Shown: positions 27,484 to 37,585, counted from the first letter of the stretch. The stretch: 64,000 bases of DNA from Neobacillus sp. YX16 (GCF_030123505.1 NZ_CP126115.1:1440001-1504000), one strand, 5' to 3'. Translations and numbers: made by a program. The notes: a model not told the origin generated them from the sequence alone.

Positions 27484-28918
27484 TTACTGCCTTTAATTCA
27501 ACTAGCTTACTAGCGTAATATAAAACTAGATATAAAGGAATGGTTAGAAATATTCCCGTAAACCATGAAATACTCGTTAACGGAGCGAACAGGGGTACAA
27601 AATTTCCCGTTAGGCTTATTAAACCTGCAATGATTGTTGCAAGCATAGCGGGGAGATGAGTCCCTGGTGATAAATGATTGTCGTTAAAAGAATATAACTC
27701 TTGTATATTAATTTCTTTTTTACAAATGAGATAATAATGCGTCAGCATGACACCAATTACCGGACTTAACAGACCGCCAACAATATTTAAAAAGGTAAAA
27801 ATACTTGTCGGGTTTTCCATCAGCTTCCAGGGCATAATAAGAATTCCGATGATGGCTGCAATTAAAGCTCCTGTCTTAAAATTTAATTTTTTTGGGAAAA
27901 GAGCAGTCAGTTGAAAACCAGCAGGGATGATATTTCCAACTATATTAACGGATAAACTTGATAAGCAAATCGTCGTCAATGAAAGGGCAATGTAAAATTT
28001 ACTATCAAATCTTTCAACGACATCTAAGACATTCCAAATTGGGACTCCGAATGCAATCTCTGAGCCGACAATAATCGTAATGCTTGCCACAGCAAATAAC
28101 AAGTAAGTGATAATCAAACCGGAAATTTGTCCGATTGTCTGTTCTTTACTTGAGCGTGAAAATCTCGTTACATCAGCTACACTTAAAATTTGTGCAACCC
28201 ATGTTGCCATGATCGCAGACACACAAGTCATAAAAATGAATAAATTATTTCCCTCTGCTCCCTTTGCACTATAACTTAATATAGGAGCAATTCCTCCGGC
28301 AAGATTAATAGACCAGATGGCCATTCCCCCAAAAACAACAAAAACTAAAGGGGAAACAATCTTCGTTAATTTCCCTAATCGTTCCATTCCTGCAAAAATA
28401 AATAAAACGTTTATCATCCAGAAAAGTAGGAAGGATAGGAGCCCTGGCAGGTTTAGACCCAAAAGGTTAAATTCTCCGCCCAAAGTTAAATAAGCAGGCC
28501 AAAATTCCCCTATTAAAATCGTGACTGCAAGACTGCCAGCGTAAGTCTGGAGACCAAACCACATGATCGCGGCGATAACACCTCTTAGGACTCCGGGAAA
28601 TAGTGCACCCTTCATCCCATAGCTGGAACGGAGCAAAATGGAGAAAGGGATTCCATACTTACTGCCAGCATGTCCATTCAGAACCATCATCACAGCCAGT
28701 AAGAGGGAAGAGAACATAATGATAAAGAAAACCTGCCAAATAGACATACCAAGGGCAAAGAACCCTCCAATCGTTACATAGGATGGGACGTTATGAACGG
28801 ATCCCATCCAAATTGAGAAAAAATGACTGACCTTCCACGTTCTAGCTTCAGATTTTGTAGGTAATAAATCTGGGCTAAGTCTGGATTGATCTCCAAGCGG
28901 GGCATGATTTTGTCTCAA
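27476..28918 (-). CDS. NCS1-family permease (allantoin/hydantoin type, PucI/Mhp1-like)
   Basis: 480 residues, 12 membrane helices. The N-terminal SPDLLPTKSEARTWKVSHFF followed by WMGSVHNVPSY is the NCS1 pattern of allantoin, hydantoin and uracil carriers (PucI, Mhp1, PyrP). The Trp-Gly region of helix 3 (IMWFGLQTYAGSLA) matches the substrate-binding Trp of Mhp1. It is a sodium- or proton-coupled importer of a ring with a ureide-like face. Start is TTG with GGGGAGG five bases upstream. It is the last gene of an operon HK-RR-SSS-NCS1 read from 31701. Confidence 0.85.
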   Translation of the reverse strand: MRQNHAPLGDQSRLSPDLLPTKSEARTWKVSHFFSIWMGSVHNVPSYVTIGGFFALGMSIWQVFFIIMFSSLLLAVMMVLNGHAGSKYGIPFSILLRSSYGMKGALFPGVLRGVIAAIMWFGLQTYAGSLAVTILIGEFWPAYLTLGGEFNLLGLNLPGLLSFLLFWMINVLFIFAGMERLGKLTKIVSPLVFVVFGGMAIWSINLAGGIAPILSYSAKGAEGNNLFIFMTCVSAIMATWVAQILSVADVTRFSRSSKEQTIGQISGLIITYLLFAVASITIIVGSEIAFGVPIWNVLDVVERFDSKFYIALSLTTICLSSLSVNIVGNIIPAGFQLTALFPKKLNFKTGALIAAIIGILIMPWKLMENPTSIFTFLNIVGGLLSPVIGVMLTHYYLICKKEINIQELYSFNDNHLSPGTHLPAMLATIIAGLISLTGNFVPLFAPLTSISWFTGIFLTIPLYLVLYYASKLVELKAVKE

Positions 28919-28930
28919 TAGTACCTCCCC

Positions 28931-30244
28931 CTATATTTCCTGTATTCTTTTTTTAGTTATTGCTTTATACAGTAAGACAATTAAACAAATAAATGTTGAT
29001 ACCGCAAAACTTAGCCAAATAGATTTCAAGTCATTAGTTACTTGTTGAAATATTAAGCCAGAAAGAGCCCCTATGAAAGATGAAAAGGGGATGATGAAAG
29101 GTTGTACGTTTTTGCTTAGAATAATATAAAGCATCGGGGTGATTATCGCAGCATAAATATTCCCGAAGAAAAATAATAATTTTAGCGGGCTAGGTGTAAG
29201 AATACTGACAGTTGCTAGTAAAAATACGCATATAGCCCCAGAAAAAATGTAGGTATATTTCCATTGTTCATCTTTGGTAAGAGGACGAAACAATTCCAGT
29301 ACATTTCTTACAAATAAGGTTGTTGTCGCATGTAATTCAGAACTTATGGCTGAGGCAATTGCGCTAAAACAAAATAGGACAAATAAGACAATAAGTACGG
29401 TCGATTGAATTTTGTCGACCAGCTCAATAAATAACGTATAAACATCTCCAAAACTTCTTCCAAAAATAACAATCATCAATAGGGAAGATAATGCTAGAGG
29501 GATGGTTGCCCATATCAAGCCTGTTAAGGTAAAGGTAACGCGCACTTTATCCTTTTGAAGGATAAATATCCTTTGCCAAGTGGCACGGTCAACTAAAATT
29601 TGTCCAAAAAAGACAAAAATCGCTGTGAAAATAAACCAAATGGCATCCGTGTTTTTTACATACAATAAATATGGATGGTATAGCTTAATACCGTCGTAGA
29701 TGGGATAAATCCCATCCTGAATAAAATAGAAAAGAGGAATAATGATTACAGCTGAAAAAATTAGGGTGACATTCACACCTGCGAGTTGATGGAGACGCTG
29801 CATTCCACCAACTCCTCCAATAAAATAGCAAAATGTTAAAAAGAAAAATATACCGATAAAAGCAGGGAACGGAAAAATGGTATGGATGAGAATTCCAGCT
29901 CCCATCGCTTGAATCAAGATAGAATAAAAGCTTGTTAGAAATAAAATAAAAATCATGTACCAATATCCATTTGGTGATAATTTTTGTCTTAAAACATCCC
30001 CGATGGTATGTTGATTAGGATACTTCTCATGGACCTTTTTTGCCAAAAAACCAAATAAAATTAGTGATAGGGCCCCTACAAGAGAATAGCCAATTCCACC
30101 GAATAGTCCGTATTTGATCAATGTCTCCGGTGAGGAAAGTATCGTATTTCCGGTTACCCATCGGGCCAATAAACTAACAACACCAAAGCTGACCCCAAGT
30201 TTAATGGCACCGCTTATATAAGATTGATAATCACTTTTATTCAA
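28931..30244 (-). CDS. Sodium:solute symporter (SSS family)
   Basis: 437 residues, 12-13 hydrophobic segments. The SSS signature region is visible as FGQILVDRATWQRIFILQKDKVR, similar to the D..(Y/T)WQR motif of urea, proline and pantothenate carriers. Substrate not predictable. The start is TTG, overlapping the TGA of the response regulator (TTGA), with AAGGGAGA upstream. Being coupled to a two-component system, it may both import the inducer and report on it, as SSS-domain sensors do elsewhere. That last point is inference. Confidence 0.78.
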   Translation of the reverse strand: MNKSDYQSYISGAIKLGVSFGVVSLLARWVTGNTILSSPETLIKYGLFGGIGYSLVGALSLILFGFLAKKVHEKYPNQHTIGDVLRQKLSPNGYWYMIFILFLTSFYSILIQAMGAGILIHTIFPFPAFIGIFFFLTFCYFIGGVGGMQRLHQLAGVNVTLIFSAVIIIPLFYFIQDGIYPIYDGIKLYHPYLLYVKNTDAIWFIFTAIFVFFGQILVDRATWQRIFILQKDKVRVTFTLTGLIWATIPLALSSLLMIVIFGRSFGDVYTLFIELVDKIQSTVLIVLFVLFCFSAIASAISSELHATTTLFVRNVLELFRPLTKDEQWKYTYIFSGAICVFLLATVSILTPSPLKLLFFFGNIYAAIITPMLYIILSKNVQPFIIPFSSFIGALSGLIFQQVTNDLKSIWLSFAVSTFICLIVLLYKAITKKRIQEI

Positions 30245-30933
30245 TGGAATGTCTCCCTTAAGCGATAATCTCTTGGTGAATGTCCTGTCATTTTACGAAA
30301 GATTTGACTAAAATAATGCTGGCTGTTAAATCCACATCTTTCTGAAATGGTACTAATACTCATATCAGGAAATTCGATGAGCATTTTTTGAGCTTCCTTT
30401 AACCGATATTCATTTAAATATTCAGAAAATCCGATACCAACTTCTTCTTGAAATTTCCTGCTAAAATAAGCAGGGTTAATATGAATTTTTGAGGCTAAAT
30501 AATTTAACGATAATTTTTCACTATATTCCTGGTGAATAATTTTTAAAGCATTAATAATTTGCTCTGAGTACCTTCCCAATCGTTCATACTTGTTTAATAC
30601 TGACATTAGTTCATCTTCAATAATTGGTTTCGTAATGTAATCAACAACACCAAGCCTGAGCGAAGTTTGAGCATATTCAAAGTTTTGAAAAGCAGTTACC
30701 ATAATGATGTCCATGGAATATGAGCGTGTTAATTCTTTCGCCAATTCTAAACCAGATTTCCCTGGAATCTGGATATCAAGAAAAGCAAGAAAAATGTCAT
30801 GTTGTTTTACGATTTGGAGAGCTTGAGAACCATCTTGAGCTTTGAAAAATTTCCAATTTGGAAATTTTTTTTGAATTAGATACTCAAGCTGCTCTAATTC
30901 TAGAGGCTCATCATCAACTAGCAGGATATTCAT
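30241..30933 (-). CDS. YesN-like response regulator with AraC-type DNA-binding domain
   Basis: 230 residues. Receiver: MNILLVDDEPLELEQLEYLI, the Asp in FLDIQIPGKSGLE, Lys in YITKPI. AraC-type output domain: LSLNYLASKIHINPAYFSRKF and MSISTISERCGFNSQHYFSQIF. Highly similar to the regulator at 18662, including the unusual start LELEQLEYL. It is downstream of the histidine kinase gene (18-base gap) and overlaps the SSS gene. It probably binds the 21-22 bp phased half-sites found ahead of the binding-protein genes. Confidence 0.9.
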   Translation of the reverse strand: MNILLVDDEPLELEQLEYLIQKKFPNWKFFKAQDGSQALQIVKQHDIFLAFLDIQIPGKSGLELAKELTRSYSMDIIMVTAFQNFEYAQTSLRLGVVDYITKPIIEDELMSVLNKYERLGRYSEQIINALKIIHQEYSEKLSLNYLASKIHINPAYFSRKFQEEVGIGFSEYLNEYRLKEAQKMLIEFPDMSISTISERCGFNSQHYFSQIFRKMTGHSPRDYRLRETFH

Positions 30934-30951
30934 AATAAATGTGCACCTACC

Positions 30952-31701
30952 TTAAATCTCTGACTTAAGTATAAACGGAAATATAGCTAAAACGCTTGAC
31001 CCATCGTCTGAGTTGATTAATTCTACGGACGTTTGACCAGTAGGAAATAAAAGCTCTAACCTTTTTGTAATATTTTCTAAACCGAGTCCACTTTCATTTG
31101 GCTGCTCTTCGCTTCTGTTAGGTGAGTTGTTCCACACCGTTATGTGGACTGCCTTTCCCTTTTTTTCTATCGTTGTATTTAAGAAGGCTTCGCCAATATA
31201 TTTTTCAAAAGAATGTTTGAATGCATTTTCGATAAAGGTTTGTATTAAAAAAGGTATCGTAATGGCTTCGTATACATCTGGGTCGATTGAAATTTCATAA
31301 TGCAGCCTGTCCCTGAATCGGATTTTTTGTATTTCCAAATAATAATTTACATAGGTTAACTCCTCATCAACCGTTATGAAGGTGTTATTTGTTTGATACT
31401 TAAATTTAAGCAGCTTGGACAGTGTTTCAATCGATTGGATTAATTCTGTTTTTCGATCGAGCCTTGCTAAACTTAAGATTGAATTTAACGTATTAAAAAA
31501 GAAATGCGGCTGTATTTCTTGATTTAATTGATTATAAAGTGCGGTTTGCAGTTCTCTTTCTAAGGCAATTTCTCTTTTTTGATTTTCTAGCAGGTCAATT
31601 CGTTTTTCAAAGATAAATAAAAATAGTAATGTAAAAGCACCTAGCAAAGGTGCAAGGGAAGCAATCATGATATAAAGGGAGAAAGTTTCAACAGTTAACA
31701 T
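30952..31701 (-). CDS. Short LytS/YesM-type sensor histidine kinase
   Basis: 249 residues. One membrane helix (about 8-30) is followed by a coiled stretch (about 34-55), the His-kinase domain with the phospho-accepting His in QIQPHFFFNTLNS, and an HATPase with ENAFKHSF and ESGLGLENITKRL. There is no extracellular sensor domain at all. It must sense through the membrane or through a partner, possibly the SSS or NCS1 transporter of the same operon. It is the only histidine kinase in the island, so it may serve both YesN-like regulators. GGAGAG lies eight bases before the ATG. Confidence 0.88.
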   Translation of the reverse strand: MLTVETFSLYIMIASLAPLLGAFTLLFLFIFEKRIDLLENQKREIALERELQTALYNQLNQEIQPHFFFNTLNSILSLARLDRKTELIQSIETLSKLLKFKYQTNNTFITVDEELTYVNYYLEIQKIRFRDRLHYEISIDPDVYEAITIPFLIQTFIENAFKHSFEKYIGEAFLNTTIEKKGKAVHITVWNNSPNRSEEQPNESGLGLENITKRLELLFPTGQTSVELINSDDGSSVLAIFPFILKSEI

Positions 31702-31802
31702 GGTCTGGGACTCTCCTAGAGATGTAGAAAAAAGGGGCTGTTTATGCTCCCTTTTTTAATATAATATTCTATAGTATTTTCAGTTCTTTTGAAAATATTT
31801 TC

Positions 31803-32798
31803 TTACATCATTTCTTCTGCATAATGGCAGCTTACAAAATGATTCGTTCCTAATTCCCTTATGACTGGCTCTTCCACCTTGCATTTTTCAGTAGCAAAAG
31901 GACAGCGAGTATGAAAACGGCAGCCACTTGGCGGATTAATAGGGGAGGGGACATCTCCTTTTAAGAGAATACGCTCCCGTTTTATAACCGGGTCTGGGAC
32001 AGGAATCGATGATAATAGTGCCTTCGTATATGGATGAAGAGGTGAATCAAATAAATCCTTTTTATCTGCAATCTCAACGACTTTCCCAAGGTACATAACC
32101 ATGACCCGATCAGAAATATGTCTGACTACACTCAAGTCGTGGGAGATAAATAAAAAGGTAAGTCCAAATTGCTTTTGCAGTTTCTTTAGTAGATTTAAGA
32201 CTTGTGCTTGAACAGATACATCCAAGGCCGATACAGCTTCATCGCATATTATTAGTTTAGGATTAACTGCAAGGGCTCTGGCAATCCCAATTCGTTGACG
32301 CTGTCCGCCGCTAAATTCGTGAGGATAGCGGTCAAGTGCCTCTTGAGGAAGCCCGACATAGCCAAGAAGTTCAAGCATTCGGTCCATTCTTTTTGACTTT
32401 TCCACTACATCCTGAATGGCCATGGCTTCATTTAAAATTTGCTTAACGGTTTGCCTCGGGTTAAGAGAAGCAAAAGGATCCTGAAATATTACTTGTAAAT
32501 CCCTTCGAAGCTTTCTCATTTCTTTCTTATTTAATCCCAAAATGTCTGTCCCTGAATAATAAACCTTTCCATCTGTAGGTTCATCAAGTCTTAAAATCGC
32601 ACGGCCTGTTGTGGATTTTCCACAGCCAGATTCACCTACAATACTTAAAGTCTCTCCTTCGTATAGCTTGAAGGAGATGTCGTCTACTGCTTTTACATAG
32701 GCTTTAGGCTTAAAAAGAGAGTCTGTTTTAACAGGGAAATATTGCTTTAAATGGTCTACTTGTAATAATACTTTCTTGTCTGCTACAGCCTGCATCAT
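31803..32798 (-). CDS. Oligopeptide-type ABC importer ATPase (DppF/OppF-like)
   Basis: 331 residues. Walker [13 protein letters not shown] signature [15 protein letters not shown], Walker [13 protein letters not shown], and the C-terminal oligopeptide-transporter extension with [14 protein letters not shown], which in some family members holds a 4Fe-4S cluster. The frame extends to 32834, but AGGAGG precedes the ATG at 32798, giving an ATGA overlap with the upstream ATPase. It is last in the four-gene operon. Hydrolyses ATP for import together with the ATPase at 32795. Confidence 0.93.
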   Translation of the reverse strand: MMQAVADKKVLLQVDHLKQYFPVKTDSLFKPKAYVKAVDDISFKLYEGETLSIVGESGCGKSTTGRAILRLDEPTDGKVYYSGTDILGLNKKEMRKLRRDLQVIFQDPFASLNPRQTVKQILNEAMAIQDVVEKSKRMDRMLELLGYVGLPQEALDRYPHEFSGGQRQRIGIARALAVNPKLIICDEAVSALDVSVQAQVLNLLKKLQKQFGLTFLFISHDLSVVRHISDRVMVMYLGKVVEIADKKDLFDSPLHPYTKALLSSIPVPDPVIKRERILLKGDVPSPINPPSGCRFHTRCPFATEKCKVEEPVIRELGTNHFVSCHYAEEMM

Positions 32799-33817
32799 TT
32801 TACAGCCTCCTCTTTTGCAACTTTTTCTGTCCATTGATCAGTATACATCCAGCAGCGAACCTTTACTCCATCATTTTGTTCAATGAGCTCTGGCTGCTGC
32901 TCGTGACATATCGGTTGCTGAAGAGGACATCTTGAAGCAAATCGACAGCCAGTGGGCATATTGTAAGGACTTGGAACACTGCCTTCAATTGTTTGTAATT
33001 CTTCCTGGTCCTCATGAATTTTTGGCAGTGAGTCTAGTAAACCTTGTGTGTAAGGGTGTCTTGGATTTGCAAAAATTTTCTCGGTTGGTGCATGTTCGAT
33101 AATATTACCTGCATACATGACAGCTACTGTATCACAAGTTTCTGCCACTACGCCTAAATCATGGGTAATCATAATGACGCCCATACCAAGCTTATTTTGC
33201 AAGTCTTTAATCAACTCTAGGATCTGAGCTTGAATGGTTACATCCAATGCTGTTGTTGGTTCGTCTGCAATTAATACCTCAGGCGTACATGCAAGTGCCA
33301 TAGCAATCATGACACGCTGACGCATTCCGCCGCTTAATTGGAAAGGCTCTTGTTTTGCCCTTTTTTCCGGGGAAGGGATACCAACAAGCTTTAACATTTC
33401 GACTGCCTTTTCCCATGCAGCTTTACGACCCATTTTTTGATGCAATCGTAACGCTTCTGCAATTTGTTCACCAACCGGTAAAACTGGATTCAATGATGTC
33501 ATCGGTTCTTGAAAAATCATCGAGATTTCATTTCCACGTACTTTTCTCATTTCATCTTCAGACATTGTCACTAAATCTTTTCCTTTATAAAGAACCTGTC
33601 CGCCAGCTATTTTACCAGGAGGGGAGGGGATTAAACGCAGAATGGAAAGAGACGTTATACTTTTTCCACATCCTGATTCACCGACAATTCCTAAGGTTTC
33701 CCCTTTATGCAAACTAAAATCTATGCCATCAACCGCCTTACTTACGCCGCGCTTTGTAAAGAAATGTGTTTTTAATCCTTTTACTTCTAATATAGGTTTT
33801 TTATATTCAGCCACCAT
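32795..33817 (-). CDS. Oligopeptide-type ABC importer ATPase (DppD/OppD-like)
   Basis: 340 residues. Walker [12 protein letters not shown], signature [15 protein letters not shown], Walker [13 protein letters not shown], and the C-terminal [14 protein letters not shown] cysteine motif. GTG codons at 33826 and 33823 are in frame, but they form part of the AGGTGGTG ribosome site of the ATG at 33817, so I use that. It pairs with the ATPase at 31803 as a heterodimer, as in Dpp and Opp systems. Confidence 0.93.
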   Translation of the reverse strand: MVAEYKKPILEVKGLKTHFFTKRGVSKAVDGIDFSLHKGETLGIVGESGCGKSITSLSILRLIPSPPGKIAGGQVLYKGKDLVTMSEDEMRKVRGNEISMIFQEPMTSLNPVLPVGEQIAEALRLHQKMGRKAAWEKAVEMLKLVGIPSPEKRAKQEPFQLSGGMRQRVMIAMALACTPEVLIADEPTTALDVTIQAQILELIKDLQNKLGMGVIMITHDLGVVAETCDTVAVMYAGNIIEHAPTEKIFANPRHPYTQGLLDSLPKIHEDQEELQTIEGSVPSPYNMPTGCRFASRCPLQQPICHEQQPELIEQNDGVKVRCWMYTDQWTEKVAKEEAVK

Positions 33818-33834
33818 ATTCACCACCTGTTAAT

Positions 33835-34755
33835 TTAATTTAATTCAATTCGTTTATTAAAGAATCGGTAAAGGACATCGACAAGCAAATTCACTACGAC
33901 GAAAACGAGAGAGGCAACTAATACCCCGCCTTGAACCATTGGTAAATCCCGCATTCGAATCGAGTCAACAATCATTCTTCCTAGTCCATTAATAGCGAAG
34001 ATTGATTCAACAAGAACCGTTCCGCCTAGCAAAGCGCCAAATTGTAATCCAACTACTGTAATGACTGGAATTAACGCATTCCGTAACCCGTGCTTATAGA
34101 TAATCACACTTTCACGTACCCCTTTGGCACGAGCTGTTCGGATATAATCCTGGCCAATAACTTCGAGCATACTTGATCTCGTCATTCGCGCTACAATGGC
34201 CGCTCCACCCGCACCTAATGTCAGAGCAGGCAGAATAACATGAAGGATGCTGTCCCAACCGGCAACAGGGAGGATTTGCAGTTTTACTGAGAAGAAATAC
34301 ATTAACATTAATCCAAACCAAAAGCTTGGTAATGAAATACCTAGTAGAGCTACGATCATAACCGTTGTATCTTTTAGGGAATAGGGCTTAATCGCTGAAA
34401 TAATACCAGCAGCCATTCCTAAAACGATTGTTATTAGAATACTAAAAAAAGCAAGCTCAATTGTAATCGGTAATCTGACTAATATTTCATCAAGGACAGG
34501 CTGGCTATTTTTAAGTGAAACCCCGAAATCACCCCGAAAGACGTTTATCAAATAATCACAATATTGTACGAAAAGCGGTCTGTTTAATCCTAGTTGCTCC
34601 CGTAAGTCTTCAATCGTTTCTTTTGAAGCACCTTCACCAGCCAGCAAAACGGCTGGGTCCCCCGGTACAAGCTGCATAATAAAGAACACCACAAATGTTA
34701 CCCCGATAACTACCGGGATGGTTTGCATTAAACGGCGTAATATAAACATCAACAT
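33835..34755 (-). CDS. ABC importer permease (DppB-like)
   Basis: 306 residues, six membrane helices. N-terminal FILRRLMQTIPVVIGVTFVVF, the family phrase LVPGDPA, a periplasmic loop and the EAA loop RTARAKGVRESVIIYKHGLRNALIPV that contacts the ATPases. The ATG at 34755 is preceded by AGGAGG at nine bases; a TTG at 34764 is possible. It forms the channel with the DppC-like protein upstream. Confidence 0.92.
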   Translation of the reverse strand: MLMFILRRLMQTIPVVIGVTFVVFFIMQLVPGDPAVLLAGEGASKETIEDLREQLGLNRPLFVQYCDYLINVFRGDFGVSLKNSQPVLDEILVRLPITIELAFFSILITIVLGMAAGIISAIKPYSLKDTTVMIVALLGISLPSFWFGLMLMYFFSVKLQILPVAGWDSILHVILPALTLGAGGAAIVARMTRSSMLEVIGQDYIRTARAKGVRESVIIYKHGLRNALIPVITVVGLQFGALLGGTVLVESIFAINGLGRMIVDSIRMRDLPMVQGGVLVASLVFVVVNLLVDVLYRFFNKRIELN

Positions 34756-34770
34756 GTTGATCAACCTCCT

Positions 34771-35673
34771 TTATTTTTTCATTCTCGGATCGAATGCATC
34801 ACGTAATCCATCACCAAAAATATTAAAACCTAATACTAATATGGAAATGGCCAACCCTGGAAAAATGGCGATATAAGGTGCAGAGAATAGGAAATCTCTG
34901 CCGCTGCTTAACATCGTTCCCCACTCTGGAGATGGTGGCTGCGCACCAAGACCAAGGAATGATAAACCTGCTGCTGAAAGAATGACTGTAGCTAGTCTTA
35001 GTGTTCCTTGTACAATAATAGGTGAAAGAATATTCGGTAAAATATGTTTAAAAATAATCGTTAAATCATTCGCTCCTAGTGAGCGGATGGCGTCAATATA
35101 CTCGAGTCGTTTCACTTCTAAGGTCGAGCCGCGGACAATCCGGGCAAATAATGGAACAGAGTAGGCGCCAACAGCTATCGTTACATTGATTAGACCTGGG
35201 CCAAGTGCACTAATAATGGCTAAAGCAAGTAAGATTCCAGGGAATGCTAAGAGAATATCCATGATCCTCATGATGGTGGAATCGATCCATTTTCCATAAT
35301 AGCCTGCGATAAGTCCAAAAATAATTCCAAAAAAGGCACCAAAGATTACGGCAGTAATTCCAATTCCCATCGAAAGCCTGGAACCATATAGGATTCTGCT
35401 TAAAATATCTCTTCCTTTATCATCTGTACCCATCCAGTGATCTGCTGAGGGAGGTATTAATTTATTTTCTAATTTAATTTCGTATGGATCATAGGGAGCG
35501 AGTAATGGTGCGAAGAGTGCGACAAAAATATAGAAAAGAATGATGATTGCACCGACCATTGCCGCTTTATTCATTGTTAAAATAGATAAGAAATCTTTTA
35601 TTTTAGATTCTTTAGGGTGATTCATTGTTTGTGTAATGATAACTGGTTGTTCTGTTTTTGCTTCTAGTGTCAT
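34771..35673 (-). CDS. ABC importer permease (DppC-like)
   Basis: 300 residues. An N-terminal cytoplasmic tail of about 38 residues and a first helix (MVGAIIILFYIFVALFAPLLA) are followed by DHWMGTDDKGRDILSRILYG, the DppC/OppC hallmark, and an EAA loop SLGANDLTIIFKHILPNILSP. It is the first gene of the operon dppC-dppB-dppD-dppF, an unusual order with C before B. It is divergent from the binding protein at 35966, and shares a 292-base control region with it. Confidence 0.92.
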   Translation of the reverse strand: MTLEAKTEQPVIITQTMNHPKESKIKDFLSILTMNKAAMVGAIIILFYIFVALFAPLLAPYDPYEIKLENKLIPPSADHWMGTDDKGRDILSRILYGSRLSMGIGITAVIFGAFFGIIFGLIAGYYGKWIDSTIMRIMDILLAFPGILLALAIISALGPGLINVTIAVGAYSVPLFARIVRGSTLEVKRLEYIDAIRSLGANDLTIIFKHILPNILSPIIVQGTLRLATVILSAAGLSFLGLGAQPPSPEWGTMLSSGRDFLFSAPYIAIFPGLAISILVLGFNIFGDGLRDAFDPRMKK

Positions 35674-35793
35674 GTAAAACCCTCCTTAATTTTTATTTGA
35701 AAGAATGAAGTCGTTTCTAGCTGCCATATCCTCCTTTCAGATACTTTTATTTTTTTTGGGATTATGTACAAAATTATCAAAATTTATAGGAAA

Positions 35794-35878
35794 GTAAATA
35801 TTTTTTAAATTGTTTGTCAAAATACTTAAAATTTTAGTAAATATTCTGTAAATATTCCAGTTCATCATCTTCTATAAT
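35794..35878 (+). promoter_or_regulatory. Phased half-site array and promoter of binding-protein gene 35966
   Basis: Half-sites GTAAATATT at 35794, GTCAAAATA at 35816, GTAAATATT at 35837 and GTAAATATT at 35848 (spacings 22, 21 and 11 bp, all near whole helical turns). TATAAT follows at 35873-35878. The region also lies ahead of the divergent importer operon, so one array could control both. Confidence 0.6.
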
Positions 35879-35965
35879 TCAGATAAGGATTTCGAAGGAG
35901 GTATGAAAATTACTTTTCCTTTTAAATTCAGAATGTAAATAAACAACAACAAAGGAGAGACGAAA

Positions 35966-37543
35966 ATGGAGAGAAAAAAACGATCCATAAAAAAGGGCTT
36001 ACTATTAGTTTTAATTGGTTTAATACTAATGGTGGCTCAAGCTTGTTCGACAAAATCAAATTCTTCTAATGAAGAAGCAAGTAAAACAGAGGGGACGAAA
36101 CAAGGCGGTACATTAAATGTTGTTCGACTTTCTGATGCAACCAAGTTAGATCCACATTTTATTACAGATATCCCATCAGCAAATGTAGTTTATCAAAAAG
36201 TCTATCAAGGACTTGTAGTACCAGATAAAGATTTTAAAATTCAACCGCTTCTTGCAAAAGAGTGGACAGTAGTAAATGATACAACGTGGGAATTTAAATT
36301 AAGAGATGATGTAACATTCCATGATGGAGCACCTTTTAATGCTGAGGCCGTCAAAGCAACATTTGATCGTTTATTAGATCCTAATACAGGATCGCCGCAG
36401 CGTGAGAAATTCTCCATGATTACAGAAGTGAAAGTGGTAGATGAGTATACGGTTCAATTATCGCTTGCCTACCCATATGCACCCCTATTATCCATCTTGG
36501 CAAGTCAGGAAGGAAGCATCCTAAGTCCAAAAGCTTTAGCTGAAAATCCTGAAAATTTAGCGCAGCATCCAGTTGGCACAGGTCCATTTGTATTTGAAGC
36601 TTGGAAGAGCGGTCAGGAAATTTCATTAAAGAAAAATGAAAATTACTGGGGCAAAAAGCCAAATATTGATGGTGTTGTATTTAAGGTAGTACCAGAGGAT
36701 GCTACCCGTCTTGCGATGATTGAAACGGGTGAAGCACACATAAATGACCAAGTTCCTGTTACTGAAATTGAACGAATTGAAGCATCTGAAACAATGGGTC
36801 TGTATCGTACAGAGGGACTAGCTGTAGAATATGTTGGTTTTAACACAAAGAAAAAACCGTTTGATGATGTAAAAGTACGTAAAGCGATCAGCCATGCAAT
36901 TGAAAGAGAAGCAATTATTAAAGGTGTTTACAATAACGTTGGAACTTTGGCAAACGTAGCAATGAGTCCGAAGGTTTATGGACATAGTAAAGAAGTTAAG
37001 CCATACAACTATGATTTAAATGAAGCTAAGAAATTGTTAAAAGAAGCAGGTTATGAAAATGGCCTTGAGCTTACATTGTTAACTAGCGATCGAAAAGAAC
37101 GTATTAATATGGCTGAAGTTATTCAATCTCAATTAAAAGGTATCGGCGTAAATGTAAAAATTCAAGTAATGGAATATGGTGCATATATAGAAATGGCCAA
37201 TAATGGTGAGCATGATTTATTTATCGGCGGCTGGGGTAATGCAACAGGTGACGGAGACTACAATCAGTATAATTTATTCCACTCTGCATCACAGGGTCCT
37301 GCAGGAAACCATTTCTACTATAGTAATCCAGTGGTAGACCAAAAGATTGAAGCAGCACGTAAAGAAACAGATGAAGCAAAACGTTTAAAGCTTTACGAAG
37401 AAGTAATGCAAATGGAAATTGACGAAGCAGTTTATATTCCAATCCGTAACTACGAGCACATGGCTGCTCATAGTAAAAACGTAAGTGGTTTTTGGCTAAA
37501 TGCTGCAAACTATCTAATGATTGATGATGTAGTTATTAAGTAA
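35966..37543 (+). CDS. ABC importer substrate-binding lipoprotein, intact paralogue beside the importer operon
   Basis: 525 residues. Signal peptide with basic start (MERKKRSIKKG), a hydrophobic core and lipobox VAQAC. SBP_bac_5 motifs GGTLNVVRLSDATKLDPHF, TWEFKLRDDVTFHDG and HPVGTGPFVFEAWKSGQ. It is divergent from the permease/ATPase genes and is probably their main binding protein. Compared with 22685, SDATKLDPHF replaces SDAENLDHHF at the start of the mature domain, which hints at ligand differences. Start has AAAGGAGAG. Two deaminase genes follow in the same direction. Confidence 0.92.
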   Translation: MERKKRSIKKGLLLVLIGLILMVAQACSTKSNSSNEEASKTEGTKQGGTLNVVRLSDATKLDPHFITDIPSANVVYQKVYQGLVVPDKDFKIQPLLAKEWTVVNDTTWEFKLRDDVTFHDGAPFNAEAVKATFDRLLDPNTGSPQREKFSMITEVKVVDEYTVQLSLAYPYAPLLSILASQEGSILSPKALAENPENLAQHPVGTGPFVFEAWKSGQEISLKKNENYWGKKPNIDGVVFKVVPEDATRLAMIETGEAHINDQVPVTEIERIEASETMGLYRTEGLAVEYVGFNTKKKPFDDVKVRKAISHAIEREAIIKGVYNNVGTLANVAMSPKVYGHSKEVKPYNYDLNEAKKLLKEAGYENGLELTLLTSDRKERINMAEVIQSQLKGIGVNVKIQVMEYGAYIEMANNGEHDLFIGGWGNATGDGDYNQYNLFHSASQGPAGNHFYYSNPVVDQKIEAARKETDEAKRLKLYEEVMQMEIDEAVYIPIRNYEHMAAHSKNVSGFWLNAANYLMIDDVVIK

Positions 37544-37553
37544 AGGAATCAAT

Positions 37554-37585
37554 GGGAAAGTACTTTTGAAAAAAAGTACTTTTCC
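37554..37585 (+). terminator. Intercistronic hairpin after binding-protein gene
   Basis: GGGAAAGTACTTTT and AAAAAGTACTTTTCC form a stem of about 13 bp. It sits between the binding protein and deaminase genes, as at 24254, and may protect the upstream mRNA or give partial termination. Confidence 0.6.

Noticed and set aside
31803..37543. Plain dipeptide importer
   Set aside because: The genes are Dpp-like, but the binding proteins sit in operons with deaminases and within a heterocycle island, and no peptidase is near. Peptide transport is not excluded but is less likely.
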